Part shown: piece by piece, positions 60,835-64,000 of the stretch
Layout: each line of letters opens with the position of its first letter
How positions within the stretch are numbered: position 1 is the stretch's first letter
Assembly: GCA_965226025.1 (NCBI GenBank)
Contig: CBDDCD010000001.1
Span: 1,674,001-1,738,000 of the forward strand
DNA length: 64,000 bases
Direction: 5' to 3'
Origin: Moanibacter sp965226025
GTDB taxonomy: Bacteria > Verrucomicrobiota > Verrucomicrobiia > Opitutales > UBA2987
Made by a program: the position numbers and the translations under genes
The notes under the pieces: model-generated
Database searches by the model: none
Told to the model about the DNA's origin: nothing
What the model saw: the letters and a program-made list of their open reading frames with translations, nothing else

Positions 60835-62016
60835 CGACTCAATCCAGGCTACCAGATCATTAGAATAGTCTCCCCAGGTTCGGAATGTTCGACTTTTCGC
60901 TTCTGCGGCCAGCTTCCGATAGAGCTCACGATCCACTAAAAGTTGCCGAATTCCGGCAGCGATCGCCTCGTTTGTAACATCGGGGAGGACAAGACAGCCA
61001 CCTTTTTTCGATCGTTCCAGGAGAGCTCCTCGGTCGCTACAAATGCACGGTTTTCCGTAGCTTAGACTCTCGAGGACGGGAAGGCCGAATCCCTCGTAGA
61101 GCGACGGGTAGATGCTGAAGTAGCAGTTCTGATACTCTTCCCGAATTCGATCCTCACTGACATGCCCGACCCAACGGACGGGCCGCCCTCGTCGCCGGAG
61201 TTTCCTGACAGACTCGATCGCCCTCCCTGCCGTTTCACGATTGAGGGCGCCGATGATGCGAAGTTCGAAAGAGAACCCGTCGCACCACAAATTCTCGGCT
61301 GCTTCGAGCAGACTGAGATGATTCTTGCGCCCTTCGAGGGTACCCACATTTAAGACTACGGGAGGCCCTTCACTCGAGTCTGGGGGCCCTCCATTGGAAG
61401 ATTCCCTCACCAGATCAGTTCCGAGAGGTATGACTACAATTGGCGGATGATCCACCACCCCGTTCATCTTCCAGTAGGAGAGAAGATCACGTTTCGACGT
61501 ATCGGAAATAGCAGCGATTCCATCGAACTGCAAAAGATCCATTAGATAGCCCGGAAATTTCCTGACCGTTTGCACCGGAGTGTATTCTGGAAAACCAATC
61601 GGAATGGCATCATGAAACAAAGCGGTCCTTGGTCCAGCCAGACGGGTGGGAAGTTTTCTCAACACCGGTGAAAAGTCTGGTCGGAATATTTCAGGCGCGA
61701 GGAAACCTTTGATGTTGTCTTCGGGAAGGCGGGAATCTCTTGCGAGGAAGGGAAAGAATCGGCTCATCCGCCCTTTTAACTTCTGCCCCTTCGTCCACTT
61801 GGATCTGCGCGATGTTGACGACAGCTCACCGACGTTGGGTGAAAGATTTCCCACCTCAGCGAGAGTCAGGGTCCTCCAAGATTCCTGAAAGGGATCATAG
61901 CACACAGGTAGACACCGATCCGAGTTCCACAGCTCCCAATAGAGACTGCGGCAGACGCGCTGAATTCCTGTGTGCGCGGCACAATGCGAGGTGTGCGAAA
62001 CGTCAAGAAGTATCAT
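60829..62016 (-). CDS. Glycosyltransferase, GT4-type (GT-B fold)
   Basis: 395 residues from the ATG at 62016. N-terminal acceptor side begins LLDVSHTSHCAAHTGIQRVC, with DAIPIGFPEYTP; the donor side has VVLNVGTLEGRKNHLSLLEA, RIIGALNRETAG, VRWVGHVSEDRIREEYQNCY, and the GT4 hallmark SIYPSLYEGFGLPVLESLSY (E-x7-E) with GKPCICSDRGALLE. So a nucleotide-sugar-dependent retaining transferase, likely in surface polysaccharide assembly. It starts 27 bases after the GT2 gene stop; the two form a pair. The frame is open to 62193, but that part overlaps the GT2 gene. Confidence 0.9.
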   Translation of the reverse strand: MILLDVSHTSHCAAHTGIQRVCRSLYWELWNSDRCLPVCYDPFQESWRTLTLAEVGNLSPNVGELSSTSRRSKWTKGQKLKGRMSRFFPFLARDSRLPEDNIKGFLAPEIFRPDFSPVLRKLPTRLAGPRTALFHDAIPIGFPEYTPVQTVRKFPGYLMDLLQFDGIAAISDTSKRDLLSYWKMNGVVDHPPIVVIPLGTDLVRESSNGGPPDSSEGPPVVLNVGTLEGRKNHLSLLEAAENLWCDGFSFELRIIGALNRETAGRAIESVRKLRRRGRPVRWVGHVSEDRIREEYQNCYFSIYPSLYEGFGLPVLESLSYGKPCICSDRGALLERSKKGGCLVLPDVTNEAIAAGIRQLLVDRELYRKLAAEAKSRTFRTWGDYSNDLVAWIESL

Positions 62017-62042
62017 CTTGTTGGCTGTGGTTTCGTAGCGAT

Positions 62043-62867
62043 CTAGGGGCCATGCAAAGCGATCTGGACCTTGTATCGGAAGTAATTGAGGCGGCGCAGG
62101 AGCCAGAGTAGCGTAGGCGAAGTATGGCCTCGAATCTGAGCCCAGACGTTGACGTCCTGTTGTGCAATCGCTCTGACCCAACGTTTCGACCATCGGCCCG
62201 TGTGGCGGTGCGATACGGAGAGACTCTCTCGATTCACTTCCTTGCGGTAGAGCAGAGTCTTGGACTGGTTGTGAAGGCGCGACGCAGCCAGCACAGCCTC
62301 TAAGCGGTGGAAGGGCTGGTGCTTTCCAATGCGCAACCAGTACTCATAGTCCATCGCGACTCGGAGGGATTCATCGACGTAACCATATTTCTCCGGTATC
62401 GAGCGCCTGAAGAATACGGCCGGTTGACAGACAAAGCAGAAGTCGGCGAGGCGATTAAAATCCCATCGTTCCGTTTTGTACTCTTCGATTACGTTGCTCT
62501 CTTCATCGACATAGTTCCCTCTTCCGAATACGATCTCGGCCTCTGAACGCTTCTTAAAGAACTGAATCACCTGCCGAATTGCGTCTGGGTAATAGAAGTC
62601 ATCCGAGTTGATCCATGCGATGATTTCGCCCTTCGCCTTGGTCAACCCATCGTTGATCGCAGCGCCTTGGCCGGCGTCGGCTCGGCTCACCCAGGTAGGC
62701 TTCAAAGCATGGTTCGTCAGCTTATCGATCGTGCTGTCGGTACTGCCACCGTCAAAGACGAGGATTTCAAATTGGTCACGGCGGAGGCCTTGGCAGGCGA
62801 TACTATCAAGGCACTGCCCGATGAATCTTCCCTGCCGGTAAGAAGGAATTATGTAGGTGACCTGCAC
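62043..62867 (-). CDS. Glycosyltransferase family 2
   Basis: GT-A fold transferase, 274 residues from a GTG at 62867, where the fold begins (VQVTYIIPSYRQGRFIGQCL). FDGGSTDSTIDKL holds the nucleotide-binding acid, ADAGQGAAINDGLTKAKGEI and AWINSDDFYYPDAI the DxD-like SDD, and AMDYEYWLRIGKHQPFH the catalytic ED-like region. A frame open to 63218 has no conserved sequence upstream. Pair with the downstream GT4 gene; together a minimal glycan assembly unit. Acceptor and sugar unknown. Confidence 0.85.
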   Translation of the reverse strand: MQVTYIIPSYRQGRFIGQCLDSIACQGLRRDQFEILVFDGGSTDSTIDKLTNHALKPTWVSRADAGQGAAINDGLTKAKGEIIAWINSDDFYYPDAIRQVIQFFKKRSEAEIVFGRGNYVDEESNVIEEYKTERWDFNRLADFCFVCQPAVFFRRSIPEKYGYVDESLRVAMDYEYWLRIGKHQPFHRLEAVLAASRLHNQSKTLLYRKEVNRESLSVSHRHTGRWSKRWVRAIAQQDVNVWAQIRGHTSPTLLWLLRRLNYFRYKVQIALHGP

Positions 62868-63401
62868 TGCGATTGGAAACAAAGTAAATCCAATCTCTAA
62901 CACAATTCTAAATTTCGTTTCGGCCCAGATTCGGCGCTCCAACTCAAGGAAGAGTGGCTCATGCAGGTATGACTCGGACTTTGTCCCAATTGGAATAATC
63001 TCCCGATCTCCGACTCTATGTATGCATTGAGCACCGTCGGCACCGATTATTCCGTGATTTTCGGACTGACTTCTCCGCCGTCTTTTGGTATTGATTCCGT
63101 GTCTTTTCTGACAATTTCCGGAATTGTCGCCCGAAATCGTGCTTTGGACGATCGATCGAGTGCCGTTAATTGCATGGCATACAAGACTTTCGAGTAGGCC
63201 TAGATTTAAAGAGACCAATTCCTAAGAACAATTGATCCTATTCCACCGGAGGCGTTTCGACCACCCTTCTCTGCCTTCTCGGCTTTGAACCTTCAAAGCC
63301 GCATTCATGCTTCAGTCCATAGATAGGCTTTACCAGTGTTCGGTTTCCGTTAAGCCGTCTCGATGCCGAAGAATGTCGTGATAAATCCAACCCGAGAAAA
63401 A
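62868..63401. other. Spacer upstream of the glycosyltransferase pair
   Basis: About 530 bases between divergently oriented genes. The minus-strand frame upstream of the GT2 start is open but unconserved. The stretch should hold promoters both ways; I see CTTTGAACCTTCAAAG (about 63281-63296), an 8-bp palindromic word, and nothing else. Confidence 0.45.
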
Positions 63402-63923
63402 ATGGAGATGCAATCCTCCACCATCCTCTTACTCTCTTTCATTCCAGCATTTTTCTTGCCGAACGGCCTCACTGCTTTTCCCGCAACGGAATTTCCTCCC
63501 CCAAAAATCTATCGAGCGGCTCCATCCCCACCGCCGGTCGAATCTCCCTCCAAAACAATTGAGTTCGAGATTACTCCACTCGGGCCCAGCGGAACCCTTT
63601 ACTCGATCGGAGAACCGACCGACGAGGAACAGTACTTTGTTGAACTGATCAACCGGTCTCGGGCGGACGCTAACGCCGAAGCGCAGCGCATCATCGATAT
63701 CTTCAACAACCAATCCGATCCGGACATTGTCGGCTCCCTTGAATTCTTTAATGTCGATCTGCAAGAGATAGTGAATCAATTCGCGACGCTTGATCAGAAT
63801 GTGCAGCCGCTGTCGATCAACGAGTTCATTACGAATGCCGCACGTAGACACTCCCTGGATATGTTTAACAATAGGTCAAGTCCGCCTTTTCCTGTAAAAT
63901 CGAAATGGCATAACCTCTATTAG
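63402..63923 (+). CDS. Secreted CAP-domain protein, truncated
   Basis: 173 residues from the ATG at 63402. Signal peptide (STILLLSFIPAFFLPNGLTA), a Pro-rich linker (PPPKIYRAAPSPPPVESP), then the beginning of a CAP/SCP domain: EEQYFVELINRSRADANAEA, IVNQFATLDQNVQPLSINEF and ITNAARRHSLDMFNN (the helix that normally leads to the active-site His). The frame then reads SSPPFPVKSKWHNLY and stops, so most of the CAP core is missing. A frame break or insertion just before the window end is likely. Confidence 0.65.
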   Translation: MEMQSSTILLLSFIPAFFLPNGLTAFPATEFPPPKIYRAAPSPPPVESPSKTIEFEITPLGPSGTLYSIGEPTDEEQYFVELINRSRADANAEAQRIIDIFNNQSDPDIVGSLEFFNVDLQEIVNQFATLDQNVQPLSINEFITNAARRHSLDMFNNRSSPPFPVKSKWHNLY

Positions 63924-64000
63924 ATTATCTTTACTTTCTTCCCTTCAGGCAGCGAATTTCATCAGGTCCGGATCCTTCCAGGTGCTCTCCGGATCGCTCC

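Overview
The window looks like a chromosomal segment of a Gram-negative bacterium of the Verrucomicrobiota (Opitutae/Puniceicoccales-like), probably marine or salt-dependent. This is inference, from a complete Na+-NQR operon, large secreted proteins with thrombospondin-type-3, dockerin, cohesin and Spondin_N domains, an aromatic-rich C-terminal surface domain, a DUF481 outer-membrane protein, moderate GC, and intergenic DNA packed with palindromic and short-phrase repeats. No 16S rRNA or other taxonomic marker is present.

Layout. 0-2 kb: end of a phosphonate-type ABC importer (binding protein tail, PhnC, PhnE). 2-12 kb: housekeeping genes (lpdA, a small holin-like membrane protein, rarA, thiD, comEC, a coiled-coil gene, thyA, folA). 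12-14.3 kb: a frameshifted transposase. 14.6-27.1 kb: a minus-strand surface locus running cohesin protein, 2346-aa dockerin-RHS protein, TSP3/LVIVD protein (broken by a 35-bp tandem duplication), Gly-rich secreted protein (broken at a G tract). 27.1-30.8 kb: an IS630-type and an IS1634-type element flanking nqrM. 31-39.7 kb: apbE and nqrFEDCBA on the minus strand, so the Na+-pumping NADH:quinone reductase, its flavin transferase and its iron-maturation factor are all present, with nqrM cut off from the operon by an IS. 40.1 kb: tRNA-Ser(GGA). 41-50.5 kb: a four-fold Spondin_N protein, DUF481 protein, S9 peptidase, TPR and Sel1 proteins. 50.5-59.8 kb: a decay zone with pseudogenes of a HAD hydrolase, tautomerase, VUT transporter and 2OG-Fe(II) oxygenase, and a DUF2071 gene split by an ISAs1-type element whose transposase carries an N-terminal DruA/DUF4338 domain. 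60-64 kb: a cyclic-nucleotide-binding protein, two glycosyltransferases and a truncated CAP-domain protein.

The most unusual signal is the repeat landscape. A palindrome with arms beginning GAAATGCTCACGCATTCC occurs at least five times as paired arms (27.1-28.3 kb split by IS630). Two copies lie inside reading frames and are translated as EMLTHSATS / EMLTHSSTK at the C-termini of NqrC and NqrM. A second family bounded by CTAG supplies the stop codon of the cyclic-nucleotide protein and the only visible start of comEC; a related inverted repeat supplies the nqrF stop. Other intergenic phrases (CATCCCGCATCTCG, CTCGCGACAAAG, TTTCGCG, ATCCGTTGGGCATT) recur and often encode the last residues of neighbouring proteins. 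Several genes are broken by single-base changes in homopolymers, so sequencing or assembly error must be excluded before biology is inferred from those frameshifts.
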